Shown here: positions 1-6,899 of the stretch, piece by piece
Layout of the letters: the number at the start of each line of letters is the position of its first letter
Position numbering within the stretch: position 1 is the first letter of the stretch
DNA from: Trebonia sp.
GTDB taxonomy: Bacteria; Actinomycetota; Actinomycetes; Streptosporangiales; Streptosporangiaceae
Assembly (NCBI GenBank): GCA_030043595.1
Contig: JASHXJ010000348.1
Location: 1-15,846 of the forward strand
Length of the DNA: 15,846 bases
Direction of reading: 5' to 3'
Made by a program: the position numbers and the translations under genes
Notes under the pieces: generated by a model
Told to the model about the DNA's origin: nothing
The model's database searches: none
The model's input: the letters and a program-made list of their open reading frames with translations, nothing else

Positions 1-204
1 GAGAACCTGCTCGCGCCCGACGCGGTGCGCCGGCTCAGCTGGGAGCCGCCCGTCCCGGCCACGCCCGCGGCGATCGCGGAGACGCTGGCCGGCTACGGCG
101 CGCGCCCCTGGCAGGCGGAGCTGACCGCAGGGCCGCTGGCGGCAGCGCTCGCCCAGGCCGGGCAGCAGGAGACGGACCCTGTGCCGGCGGGAGAGGACGC
201 TTGA
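1..204 (+). CDS. rnd: Ribonuclease D-like protein, C-terminal fragment (5' end outside window)
   Basis: The plus strand is open in frame 1 from the first base to a TGA at 202-204, giving 67 residues of a protein that begins upstream. The fragment starts ENLLAPDAVRRLSWEPP and continues through GARPWQAELTA to an Ala/Gln-rich tail. This wording resembles the end of actinobacterial ribonuclease D (3'-5' exoribonuclease with an HRDC-containing C-terminal half), where a line about an alternative and a 'GARPWQ.ELTA' segment close the protein. The DEDD exonuclease domain lies outside the window, so catalytic residues cannot be checked. The stop codon overlaps the TTG start of the next gene by 4 nt (TTGA), which suggests co-translation with the DedA-family gene. 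The assignment rests on recalled similarity of a short C-terminus; the existence of a coding region is much surer than its name. Confidence 0.65.
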   Translation, partial: ENLLAPDAVRRLSWEPPVPATPAAIAETLAGYGARPWQAELTAGPLAAALAQAGQQETDPVPAGEDA

Positions 205-941
205 CCGGACGGCTGGCCACGCCGCTGACAGCCAGCGCACTCGCCGCAGGGCTTGGCGAGCTGGCGGGCAAGCCGCTGCCGCCGTTCCTCACGGTCGTGC
301 AGGGACCGATCGAGCACTACGGCGTGTGGGCGATCGGGCTGCTGATCCTGCTGGAGAACATCGGCGTGCCGGTGATCCCGGGCGAGCTCGCGATGATCGC
401 CGGGGCCATCTACGCCGGCACGGGCCAGCTCAACGTCGTCGCGGTCGGCGTCACGGCGTTCACGGCGGCCGTCGTGGGCGCCACCATCGGGTACGCGATC
501 GGCCGGTTCGCCGGCCGCACGCTGATCCTCCGCTACGGCAGGTTCGTGCTCATCAGGGAACACCACCTGGAGCGGGCCGAGCGGACCGTCGACAGGTACG
601 GCGGCGTGGTCGTCGTGGTCGCCCGGTTCATCGTCGGGCTGCGCGAGCTCAACGGGATCATCTGCGGCGTCTCGGGGATGAACCCGGTCACGTTCACGAC
701 CTACAACCTGGCCGGCGGGGCGGCCTGGGTCGGGACCTGGGTCACCCTCGGCTACTTCGCCGGCGACCACATCGAGGCGATCTACAACGGGGTGACCCGG
801 TACGCGCTGTACGCGATCATCGCCGCCGTCGCGGCGCTGGCCGTCTGGATCGCGCTGCGCCTGCGCCGCAGACGCGGGCGGCACGCGGCCGCAGGGGCCA
901 GCGCGGAATCCGCGGAACCTCAGTCGTCCGACAAGTCGTAG
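201..941 (+). CDS. DedA family (SNARE-associated/VTT domain) integral membrane protein
   Basis: This 246-residue protein starts at TTG 201, four nucleotides inside the preceding stop, with GGGAGAGGA just upstream as ribosome-binding site. It shows the DedA layout: a hydrophobic segment near residues 41-51 leading into ENIGVPVIPGE (52-62), a second hydrophobic stretch at 79-101, then the signature ARFIVGLRELNG (141-152) followed by a re-entrant or membrane segment around 165-187 and a last transmembrane helix at 201-219 before an arginine cluster (220-227). The acidic residue E52 and arginines R142 and R148 lie where DedA proteins such as E. coli YqjA/YghB carry essential charged residues. The family is implicated in lipid-carrier flipping and in membrane homeostasis; the substrate here is unknown. 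The last 22 bp overlap the convergent Nudix gene, so neither gene can have a separate terminator before the other's coding end. Confidence 0.9.
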   Translation: MTGRLATPLTASALAAGLGELAGKPLPPFLTVVQGPIEHYGVWAIGLLILLENIGVPVIPGELAMIAGAIYAGTGQLNVVAVGVTAFTAAVVGATIGYAIGRFAGRTLILRYGRFVLIREHHLERAERTVDRYGGVVVVVARFIVGLRELNGIICGVSGMNPVTFTTYNLAGGAAWVGTWVTLGYFAGDHIEAIYNGVTRYALYAIIAAVAALAVWIALRLRRRRGRHAAAGASAESAEPQSSDKS

Positions 942-1840
942 CGGTCGGCGGCGACCAGCACGCCGTCGGCCGCGTGCAGGACGCAGAAGGCGCTCGTCGG
1001 CAGCGGGCCGGCGCAGCCGTCGGGCACCCCGGCGCCGCCGAGCGCGGCCACCGCCGCGGCCAGCAGGCCAGGCAGGTTCTCCCGGTGGGCGCAGATCACC
1101 GTCGGCTCGCCTGCCGACACCGCGCGAGACAGGAGGGCCGCGGAGCCGGCACTGTCCGTTCGGGATGGCTGAAGGGATGGTTCGGCCCGCACGTCGGCAC
1201 CGGTGAGCTCCGCGTACGGGCGGACGGTTTCCAGGCAGCGGGCCGCGGCTGAGCTGATGACCTGCCCGGCGGGCGCGAAGCAGGCCAGCACGCTGGCCAG
1301 GACCTTGGCGTCCGCGCGGCCCGTGCCGTCGAGCGGGCGCCTGGCGTCGTCGCTGTTCCAGCCCGACTTGGGCAGCGCCTTCGCGTGCCGCGCCAGGATC
1401 AGCGGGACCGTGGCCGCCGGCCGCCCGGCGAAGTCGTCGAGCACGCGATGGTCGCGCGGGTAGCTGACCAGCTCCCTGGCCCGCGCCACCGGCAGCCAGC
1501 GAACCTCGTCCACCTCGGCGTTCGGCACCGCGTCATGGTCCGTGTCCGCCGCGCGCGCCGCCCAGTAGTGGACCCGCTTCGGGCGCCCGCCCACCAGGTA
1601 GCGCACTGACTTCAGGCGGCGGCCGAGCACCAGCCGTGCGCCGCCTTCTTCGAACACCTCGCGGACCGCTGTCAGCGGCAGCGGCTCACCGTGCTCCTGC
1701 TTGCCTTTCGGCAGCGACCAGTCGTCGTACCTCGTGCGATGGACGAGCAGCACCGCGGGTTCGCCGTCGTCCGGGCCCGGTCGCCACGCGACCGCGCCAG
1801 CCGCCCTGATCAGCTTGCTGTCAGGCGGTTTACTAGCCAT
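920..1840 (-). CDS. mutT1: MutT1-like Nudix hydrolase fused to histidine phosphatase domain
   Basis: The product is 306 residues from ATG 1838-1840. The N-terminal half is a Nudix domain with a complete box: G46, E52, R60-E61 and E64-E65 in GKQEHGE...REVFEEGG. The C-terminal half is a histidine phosphatase domain with ARHAKALPKSG (RHA at 151-153) and a second catalytic histidine in CAHRENLPG (H252). This two-domain order and length match mycobacterial MutT1, which hydrolyses 8-oxo-dGTP/8-oxo-GTP and diadenosine polyphosphates, and which is also encoded next to ppk1 in mycobacteria. The start overlaps the ppk1 stop by 8 nt (ATGGCTAG), implying translational coupling. An upstream in-frame extension to 2035 exists but runs through ppk1 coding sequence and is rejected. 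Substrate preference is inferred from the family, not visible here. Confidence 0.9.
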   Translation of the reverse strand: MASKPPDSKLIRAAGAVAWRPGPDDGEPAVLLVHRTRYDDWSLPKGKQEHGEPLPLTAVREVFEEGGARLVLGRRLKSVRYLVGGRPKRVHYWAARAADTDHDAVPNAEVDEVRWLPVARARELVSYPRDHRVLDDFAGRPAATVPLILARHAKALPKSGWNSDDARRPLDGTGRADAKVLASVLACFAPAGQVISSAAARCLETVRPYAELTGADVRAEPSLQPSRTDSAGSAALLSRAVSAGEPTVICAHRENLPGLLAAAVAALGGAGVPDGCAGPLPTSAFCVLHAADGVLVAADRYDLSDD

Positions 1841-4076
1841 CTGCGCTGCGTCCTCGGATCTTCTCTCTGATGAGGCTCTCCTGGACATCACGCAGCGGTC
1901 TGCCGTCGGCGTCCCGCCCGTGCCTGGTCCAGCCGCCGTCGCCGTCCAGCCACCACGAGGACGTCTCGTCGTCCATGCCGAGCGCGACCAGCCCACGCAG
2001 TCTAGTGCAATGCGCCGGGTCGGCGACCCGGACAAGCGACTCCACCCGGCGGTCGAGGTTGCGGTGCATCATGTCCGCGCTGCCCAGCCATACCTCGTTG
2101 CCCGCCTCGGGGTCCTCCCCCGGCTCCGCGTGCGGGTCCGGCTCGCCAGTGCCGAACGCGTAGATCCGCGAGTGCTCGAGGAACCGGCCGACCACGCTGC
2201 GCACCCGGATGTTATCCGACAGACCGGGGACGCCCGGCTTGAGCGCGCACATGCTGCGGACCCACAGGTCGATCGGCACCCCGGCCTGGGAGGCCCGGTA
2301 CAGCGCGTCCACCACGGCCTCGTCGACCAGCGCGTTGCACTTGAAGGCGATCCTGGCCGACTTGCCGGCCCGCGCCCGCGCCGCCTGGCGGCAGATGCGT
2401 CCCACGATCCCCGCGCGCAGCGCCTCCGGGGCGACGAGCAGCCGCCGGTAGCCGTTCTTCCTGCTGTACCCGGTGAGGTGGTTGAACAGGTCGGTGGCGT
2501 CCTCGCCGACCGTCGGGTCCGCGGTGAGCAGGCCGAAGTCCTCATACAGCCGCGCCGTCGTCGGGTGGTAGTTGCCGGTCCCGATGTGGCAGTAGCGCCG
2601 CAGGCTCCCGTCCGCCTCCTCGCGCACGATCAGCACCACCTTCGCGTGCGTCTTCATCCCGACGAAGCCGTAGACGACGTGGCAGCCGGCTTCCTCCAGC
2701 TTGCGCGCCCAGGCGATGTTCGCCCGCTCGTCGAACCTGGCCTTGATCTCCACCACGACGACGACCTGCTTGCCGGCCTCGGCGGCGTCGATCAGGGCGT
2801 CTACGATCGGCGACTCGCCGCTGGTGCGGTACAGCGTCTGCTTGATCGCGAGCACCCGGGGGTCCGCCGCGGCCTCCTCGATCAGCCGCTCCACGGTCGT
2901 GGTGAACGAATCGTAGGGGTGGTGCACGAGCACGTCGCGCTCGTTCAGCGTGACGAAGATGCTGGTGTCGGTGGGCACCGCCCGGGTGGACGGCACGAAT
3001 GCCGGGTAGCGCAGCTCGCCGATCGGCAGGTCGGAGATCGCGTCAAGCCCGGCCAGGTCGAGCGGGCCGCTCACCTTGAAGACGGCCAGCTCCTCGATGC
3101 CCAGTTCCTTGACCAGACGGCACAGCACGTCGTCGGACATGTCGTCCTCGACCTCGAGGCGCACCGCCGGATCGAACCTCCGCTTGATCAGCTCGCGCTC
3201 CATCGCCTGCAGCAGGTTCTGGGTGGCGTCCTCGTCGACCTCGAACTCCCGGACCCGGGTCACGCGGAACACGAAGTGCTCGACGATGTCCATGCCGCCG
3301 AACAGCTCGTTCAGGTGCGCCGCGATCACGTCCTCGATCGGCACGTAGCGGTACCGGCTCACCCGCAGGAAGCGCGACAGGTTCGGCGGCACCTTGACCC
3401 GGGCGAACATGGTGGCTCCGGTGCCCGGCTCGGCCAGCGTGACGGCCAGGTTGAGGCTCAGGCCGGAGATGAAAGGGAACGGGTGTGCCGGGTCCACGAC
3501 CAGCGGGGTGAGCACCGGGTAGATCCGGCTCTTGAACAGCTCGGTGAGGTCGTTGCGCTCGGCCTGGGACAGCTCCTTCCAGCGGAGGATCTCGATGCCG
3601 TGCTCGGCGAGCCTGGGCTGGATCAGCTGGGTGAAGTCCGCCGCGTGCCGCTTGGTGAGCTCGCCGGCGCGGGCCAGCGTGTTCCCGAGCACGGACGCGG
3701 CCATCTGGGTGCCCGCGCCCTCCACAGGGAAGCCGGCCACCATCCGCCGCATGAGGCCCGCGATCCGGACCATGAAGAACTCGTCGAGGTTGGACGCGAA
3801 GATAGCCAGGAAGCGGACGCGTTCGAGCAGCGGAACCTGGTCGTCTTCCGCGAGCTCGAGGACGCGCTGGTTGAACTGGACCCAGCTGTGCTCGCGGTCC
3901 AGGTACCTGTCCGCGGGCAGCTCGGGCTGGCCGTTGTGGTCCTGGTGGCCGTTCTGGCCGTGGTGGCCGTTCTGGCCCTCGCGGTCGCTGCGGTCTGCGG
4001 TGTGCTCTGTGGCGCCGTGGTCGGGGACGGGACGTTCCGTTTCGTCTTGCGCGATCGGCGTGTCGCTCACGCTCAT
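1833..4076 (-). CDS. ppk1: Polyphosphate kinase 1 (PPK1)
   Basis: PPK1 reversibly transfers the ATP gamma-phosphate to inorganic polyphosphate. From ATG 4076 the protein is 747 residues. After a hydrophilic His/Asn/Gly/Gln-rich N-terminal tail (about 1-50) comes the N domain with DREHSWVQFNQRVLE and SNLDEFFMVR. The catalytic half has FDERANIAWARKLEEAG, THAKVVLIVRE, HIGTGNYHPTTARLYEDFG with the phospho-accepting histidine near residue 497, and RFLEHSRIYAF with the second conserved histidine near 635. The start is uncertain. ATG 4076 has GGGGA 11 nt upstream; ATG 4085 has poorer spacing; ATG 4109 gives 758 residues and overlaps the upstream stop as ATGA, but has no clear ribosome-binding site. 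The frame stays open to 4778, but that part is a shadow of the DUF4232 gene. The stop overlaps mutT1. Confidence 0.95.
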   Translation of the reverse strand: MSVSDTPIAQDETERPVPDHGATEHTADRSDREGQNGHHGQNGHQDHNGQPELPADRYLDREHSWVQFNQRVLELAEDDQVPLLERVRFLAIFASNLDEFFMVRIAGLMRRMVAGFPVEGAGTQMAASVLGNTLARAGELTKRHAADFTQLIQPRLAEHGIEILRWKELSQAERNDLTELFKSRIYPVLTPLVVDPAHPFPFISGLSLNLAVTLAEPGTGATMFARVKVPPNLSRFLRVSRYRYVPIEDVIAAHLNELFGGMDIVEHFVFRVTRVREFEVDEDATQNLLQAMERELIKRRFDPAVRLEVEDDMSDDVLCRLVKELGIEELAVFKVSGPLDLAGLDAISDLPIGELRYPAFVPSTRAVPTDTSIFVTLNERDVLVHHPYDSFTTTVERLIEEAAADPRVLAIKQTLYRTSGESPIVDALIDAAEAGKQVVVVVEIKARFDERANIAWARKLEEAGCHVVYGFVGMKTHAKVVLIVREEADGSLRRYCHIGTGNYHPTTARLYEDFGLLTADPTVGEDATDLFNHLTGYSRKNGYRRLLVAPEALRAGIVGRICRQAARARAGKSARIAFKCNALVDEAVVDALYRASQAGVPIDLWVRSMCALKPGVPGLSDNIRVRSVVGRFLEHSRIYAFGTGEPDPHAEPGEDPEAGNEVWLGSADMMHRNLDRRVESLVRVADPAHCTRLRGLVALGMDDETSSWWLDGDGGWTRHGRDADGRPLRDVQESLIREKIRGRSADG
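3925..3978 (-). repeat. 18-bp tandem repeat inside the ppk1 N-terminal coding region
   Basis: Two copies of an 18-bp unit lie at 3943-3960 and 3961-3978 and share 17 identical bases (TGGTGGCCGTTCTGGCC on the plus strand). A more degenerate third copy covers 3925-3942. They encode the hexapeptides GQNGHH, GQNGHQ and DHNGQP in the PPK1 N-terminal tail. Period 18 keeps the frame, so copy-number change would lengthen or shorten the tail without destroying the enzyme. Confidence 0.75.
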
Positions 4077-4105
4077 GATGTGCATTGTCCCCGCGCGGGC
4101 GCGGC

Positions 4106-4762
4106 TCATGTCAGCTTGGAGCGCGGCTGCTCTGAGTTCCTGGCAGCAGTGACCCCGGTGCCGGTCTGGAGGGCCCGGACGTGCAGGAAAACCGGGGCCT
4201 TGCGCCCGGAGGCGGAGCACGCCGCCACGGTGTGCCGGACATAGCGGGGCACGGACAGGCCCGGCGCGATGACCCGCAGCCCCGTCGCGGCCACCGGCCG
4301 GCACCGGCCGGACGAGACACTGTCCACCACGGCCGCGTGCGCGGTCGCACCCGGGGCGAGCACGATGAGCCGCGCGCTCATCGACGTGTCCAGGCCGGCC
4401 ACGTTGCCGACCTGCGTGCCTGCGCCGCGGTAGGCGGACACTTCGGGATACCCGCGAAGCGTGCACGGCGCGCTCGAGACGTTGGTGAAGTCCACGGGGA
4501 ACCGCACGGTGAGCCGGCGCATGCCGGGCGAGACGCGGGTGGCGGCCGCCGGGGCGCCAGCGCTGTCGATCGAGATGTGCAGGCCGGACGCCGCGCACTC
4601 GGGGGTGCCGCTCTGGGCGTGCCTGGCGGGACTGGTGTGCCTCGCGGACGTCAGCGCGGCGTGCAACGGGGCTCCCCGCGTGAGGGTAACCGCGAGCGCC
4701 GCGGTCGCGCCGAACGCGATGGCCGCGGCCGCTCGCCAGGCGATGCGGACGGATGCCCTCAT
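4106..4762 (-). CDS. Secreted DUF4232 domain protein
   Basis: The 218-residue product starts at ATG 4762, preceded by AAGGGGG at good spacing; a longer frame to 4795 lacks such a site. The N-terminus has basic residues (R2, R6, R10) followed by an Ala-rich hydrophobic segment (11-27), fitting a signal peptide with possible cleavage near LHA (33-35). The mature part resembles DUF4232: a first cysteine in PECAA (C56), FTNVSSAPCTLRGYP (C100), an APG turn near 137, SGRCRPV (C154) and a final cysteine C182. Four cysteines suggest two disulfides in an exported beta-sandwich. DUF4232 proteins are common actinobacterial cell-envelope or lipoprotein-like proteins of unknown function; no lipobox cysteine is seen at the signal-peptide end. 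The stop overlaps the longest possible ppk1 start by ATGA, so the two genes are probably cotranscribed, although no functional link is known. Confidence 0.82.
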   Translation of the reverse strand: MRASVRIAWRAAAAIAFGATAALAVTLTRGAPLHAALTSARHTSPARHAQSGTPECAASGLHISIDSAGAPAAATRVSPGMRRLTVRFPVDFTNVSSAPCTLRGYPEVSAYRGAGTQVGNVAGLDTSMSARLIVLAPGATAHAAVVDSVSSGRCRPVAATGLRVIAPGLSVPRYVRHTVAACSASGRKAPVFLHVRALQTGTGVTAARNSEQPRSKLT

Positions 4763-4821
4763 CGTGGCCCCCTTGCATCGATCAGCCCGTCCCAATCATC
4801 ATTAACCCGCGATGACGGATC

Positions 4822-4841
4822 TGCCTAGGCCTACCTGGGCA
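4822..4841. repeat. Hairpin-forming inverted repeat in the divergent intergenic region
   Basis: TGCCTAGG (4822-4829) and CCTGGGCA (4834-4841) pair over eight positions with one G-T wobble around the 4-nt loop CCTA. It lies between the divergent DUF4232-ppk1 operon and the glycosidase-like gene, 60 bp from the DUF4232 start. It could be an operator or a leader hairpin of the minus-strand transcript. No U-tract follows on either strand, so it is not an obvious terminator. The rest of the 206-bp region (4763-4968) shows only the -10 box at 4957 and a weak ATATC-N6-GATAT repeat at 4901-4916. Confidence 0.4.
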
Positions 4842-4956
4842 TCTCTGCTGGTCAATCCTGGTCCGGTCGGCACCGAGTTTCCGTATGATCGTTTTCGTCC
4901 ATATCCGGTCTGATATCGCGGGCCGCGTTTGCGCCTTCCGCGGTAGTGAGATTGTC

Positions 4957-4962
4957 TATAAT
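4957..4962 (+). promoter_or_regulatory. Consensus -10 box (TATAAT) for a probably leaderless gene
   Basis: A perfect TATAAT ends six bases before the ATG at 4969, which is the spacing expected when transcription starts on the A of the start codon. There is no purine-rich ribosome-binding site in front of that ATG. No good -35 hexamer is seen at 16-18 bp spacing; TTCCGC at 4936-4941 is the best weak match, at 15 bp. Leaderless genes with TAnnnT at this distance are common in actinobacteria. Confidence 0.5.
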
Positions 4963-4968
4963 TCCTAC

Positions 4969-5880
4969 ATGATTAGTAACAATAATGTTTCTCTTGTGCC
5001 CCGGCCAGCCGACGCGGACATCGCGGTAGCCCCGCCGGGCGCGGGCTCCGGGTACTGGGCCGGCGGCCCTTCGGCGGTCGTGGCCGAAGACGGGATTTAT
5101 CTCGCCTACCGGCTCCGCCGTCCGGTCGGCAGCGGGCGCGGTTATGCCGTGGCGGTGGCCCGCGCCCGCGACGGCGTGAACTTCCAGACGTGCGCGCTGA
5201 TTACCAAGGACGGGGTGGAGAGCGAATCGCTTGAGCGCCCCGAGCTGGTCCGGCTGCCATCTGGGCAGTGGCGCCTGTACCTGAGCTGCGCCACGACCGG
5301 CACGAAGCATTGGCGGGTCGAGGCGACCGACGCGGCGCACCCGGCCGAGTTCGACGTCCGGCGCAGCGAGGTCGTGCTCCCTGGCGACGTCACGAAGCGG
5401 GCTGTCAAGGATCCCGTCATCCAGCACCGTGACGGCCACTGGCACATGTGGGCCACGATCCACCCGCTCACCGACCCGCTGGAAACTGACCAGATGACGA
5501 CCGAGTACGCGACCAGCGCGGACGGGCTGGACTGGACCTGGCACGGCACGGCGCTGTCCGGCCGGCCCGGCGAGTGGGATTCCCGCGGCGCCCGGGTCAC
5601 CGCTGTCCGGTTCGGCGGGCGGTCGATCACCGCGTACTACGACGGCCGGGCGAGCGCCGCGGAGAATTACGAGGAGCGGACCGGCGTCGCCGTCGGCTCC
5701 GATCCGGTCGCGCTGATCGCGACCTCCCCGCCAGGCGGCGGGCCGGCCGCGTCCTCGCCGTACCGCGGCGGCGGGCTTCGCTACCTGGACCTCGTGGACC
5801 TCCCGGGCGGGCGGACCAGGCTGTACTACGAGATGACACAGCCGGACGGGTCGCACGCCCTGGTCACCGAGCTGCGCTGA
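4969..5880 (+). CDS. Glycoside hydrolase-like five-bladed beta-propeller protein (GH43/GH130-like)
   Basis: From ATG 4969 the product is 303 residues and has no signal peptide. Repeated blade-like segments are visible: GGPSAVVAEDGIYLAYRLR (32-50), the ARDGVNFQ turn, ERPELVRLPSGQWRLYLSC (89-107), KDPVIQHRDGHWHMWATI (147-164), SADGLDWTWHG and RSITAYYDGRAS. This 'read-out, display, W' pattern with ER-PE and KDP acidic residues (E92, D148) is typical of GH43/GH62/GH32/GH130-type propellers, where such acids act in catalysis. Which glycan it acts on, and whether it is active, cannot be told. The frame extends back to ATG 4885, but that start has no ribosome-binding site and the TATAAT at 4957 lies inside it. 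The first ten codons are AT-rich compared with the rest. It ends three bases from the convergent sulfotransferase stop. Confidence 0.7.
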   Translation: MISNNNVSLVPRPADADIAVAPPGAGSGYWAGGPSAVVAEDGIYLAYRLRRPVGSGRGYAVAVARARDGVNFQTCALITKDGVESESLERPELVRLPSGQWRLYLSCATTGTKHWRVEATDAAHPAEFDVRRSEVVLPGDVTKRAVKDPVIQHRDGHWHMWATIHPLTDPLETDQMTTEYATSADGLDWTWHGTALSGRPGEWDSRGARVTAVRFGGRSITAYYDGRASAAENYEERTGVAVGSDPVALIATSPPGGGPAASSPYRGGGLRYLDLVDLPGGRTRLYYEMTQPDGSHALVTELR

Positions 5881-5883
5881 GGG

Positions 5884-6867
5884 CTACCTCCGGCGGCCGT
5901 TCTTGGCCTGCCCCTGGCCGGCCGGCCGGGCGCCGACGAGACCGCCTGACCGTTCCCTGGGCGCCAGCCAGTCGCCGAAGCTCTCGCCGAGCACCTTCTC
6001 CAGCAGCTTGATGTCCTCCTCGAACTTCGGCAGCAGCGCCTGCCGCTGCTGCCAGTCCAGCGGCTGCCGTTCCCTGCGGCTGCGCTGCAGGTACCGCTCG
6101 AGGCGGTGGGTCGCCACCCGCGCCATGTGGCCGGGCAGCAGCCGGCCGAGCGCGTCACTGGCCCGCATGCCGAGCGAGACGGTCCGGTGCGCCAGCGTCC
6201 GTTCCGGGTGCGCGGTCACGTTCTCGCGCGGGATCGCGGTGAGGATCCCCTGCCTGACCCCGAGGAAGGCGCATATCTGGTCGAGCGTCTCGGCGGGTGA
6301 GTCGACGAGGAGCCGATAGCGCAGCACGAGCACCTGATCGCGCGGGAACAGCGAGAACGCGTAGTCGAGTTGCTCGCCGTACTTGCCGAGCCCGGTGTAG
6401 TGCCAGAACGACGCCCACCCGGCCGCGATCCTGCGCTCCTCTTCGGCGCAGGCCCGGACGAAGTCGCCGACCGGCTCCAGGCCCGCCGACCACAGGTGCG
6501 TCCAGTTAGAGTGCGCCCGCTCGACCGGGTCCCTGATGATCACGATGATCCGCGCCGCGGGGACCAGCGCCGCGATCCGGCGCATCGCGGCCCGGTCGTA
6601 GAGGTAGAGCGGGGTCGACTCGCCGCGCAGCGTGCCCGCCGGGGCCGCGTCGAACAGCGCCTCATACCGGTCCCGCTGCCAGATGTGCTCCCGGTAGGTC
6701 AGCGCGTCGCCAGGACCGCCCTTGGCCGGCGGCGGGCCGTCGGTGAGGAAGAACTTCGGCTCCTTGATCGGCGACATGTACAGCTCCGGGTGACCGGAGA
6801 GCGCCGCGTGCAGCGCGGTCGTCCCCGCCTTCGGAACTCCGGCCACCAGGAAGTCAGGAAGTGCCAC
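5884..6867 (-). CDS. PAPS-dependent sulfotransferase family protein
   Basis: The 327-residue protein starts at GTG 6867 with GAGGGGG upstream. It carries the 5'-phosphosulfate-binding loop VPKAGTTAL (P12-T17) at the N-terminus and the 3'-phosphate-binding motif IIRDPVERAHSNW (R112, S120), with KEPKFF (35-40) and RGESTPLYLY (81-90) between them as in heparan-sulfate and bacterial 'sulfotransferase 1/3' proteins. Length is usual for the family. It should transfer sulfate from PAPS to a hydroxyl or amino group; no transmembrane segment is seen, so it is presumably cytosolic. The C-terminus ends in a basic, low-complexity tail (from about 305). The acceptor is unknown; the convergent glycosidase-like neighbour hints weakly at a carbohydrate. 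Its own promoter lies at 6918-6947. Confidence 0.88.
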   Translation of the reverse strand: MALPDFLVAGVPKAGTTALHAALSGHPELYMSPIKEPKFFLTDGPPPAKGGPGDALTYREHIWQRDRYEALFDAAPAGTLRGESTPLYLYDRAAMRRIAALVPAARIIVIIRDPVERAHSNWTHLWSAGLEPVGDFVRACAEEERRIAAGWASFWHYTGLGKYGEQLDYAFSLFPRDQVLVLRYRLLVDSPAETLDQICAFLGVRQGILTAIPRENVTAHPERTLAHRTVSLGMRASDALGRLLPGHMARVATHRLERYLQRSRRERQPLDWQQRQALLPKFEEDIKLLEKVLGESFGDWLAPRERSGGLVGARPAGQGQAKNGRRR

Positions 6868-6899
6868 GTGCCCCCTCGCTCCACGGGCCAGGCTGGGTC

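Noticed and set aside
1841..2035. N-terminal extension of the Nudix/phosphatase protein
   Set aside because: It overlaps ppk1 coding sequence and adds an Arg/Trp/Thr-rich shadow; the ATG at 1840 begins just before the Nudix fold.
1701..4244. Very long plus-strand open frame (847 codons) opposite ppk1
   Set aside because: It is antisense to well-supported ppk1 and mutT1, gives Arg/His/Val-rich low-complexity sequence with no recognisable domain, and is the usual GC-rich shadow.
4110..4778. N-terminal extension of ppk1 to 4778
   Set aside because: This stretch is the DUF4232 gene read in another frame; the extension is Arg/Pro-rich and unlike PPK1.
4885..4968. Upstream ATG 4885 for the propeller gene
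   Set aside because: No ribosome-binding site, a consensus -10 box lies inside it, and the added residues do not resemble the family.
5916..5927. 12-bp palindrome GGCCGGCCGGCC near the convergent stops, considered as a terminator
   Set aside because: It is a simple GC dinucleotide-pair run inside the sulfotransferase coding end, without loop or T-tract.
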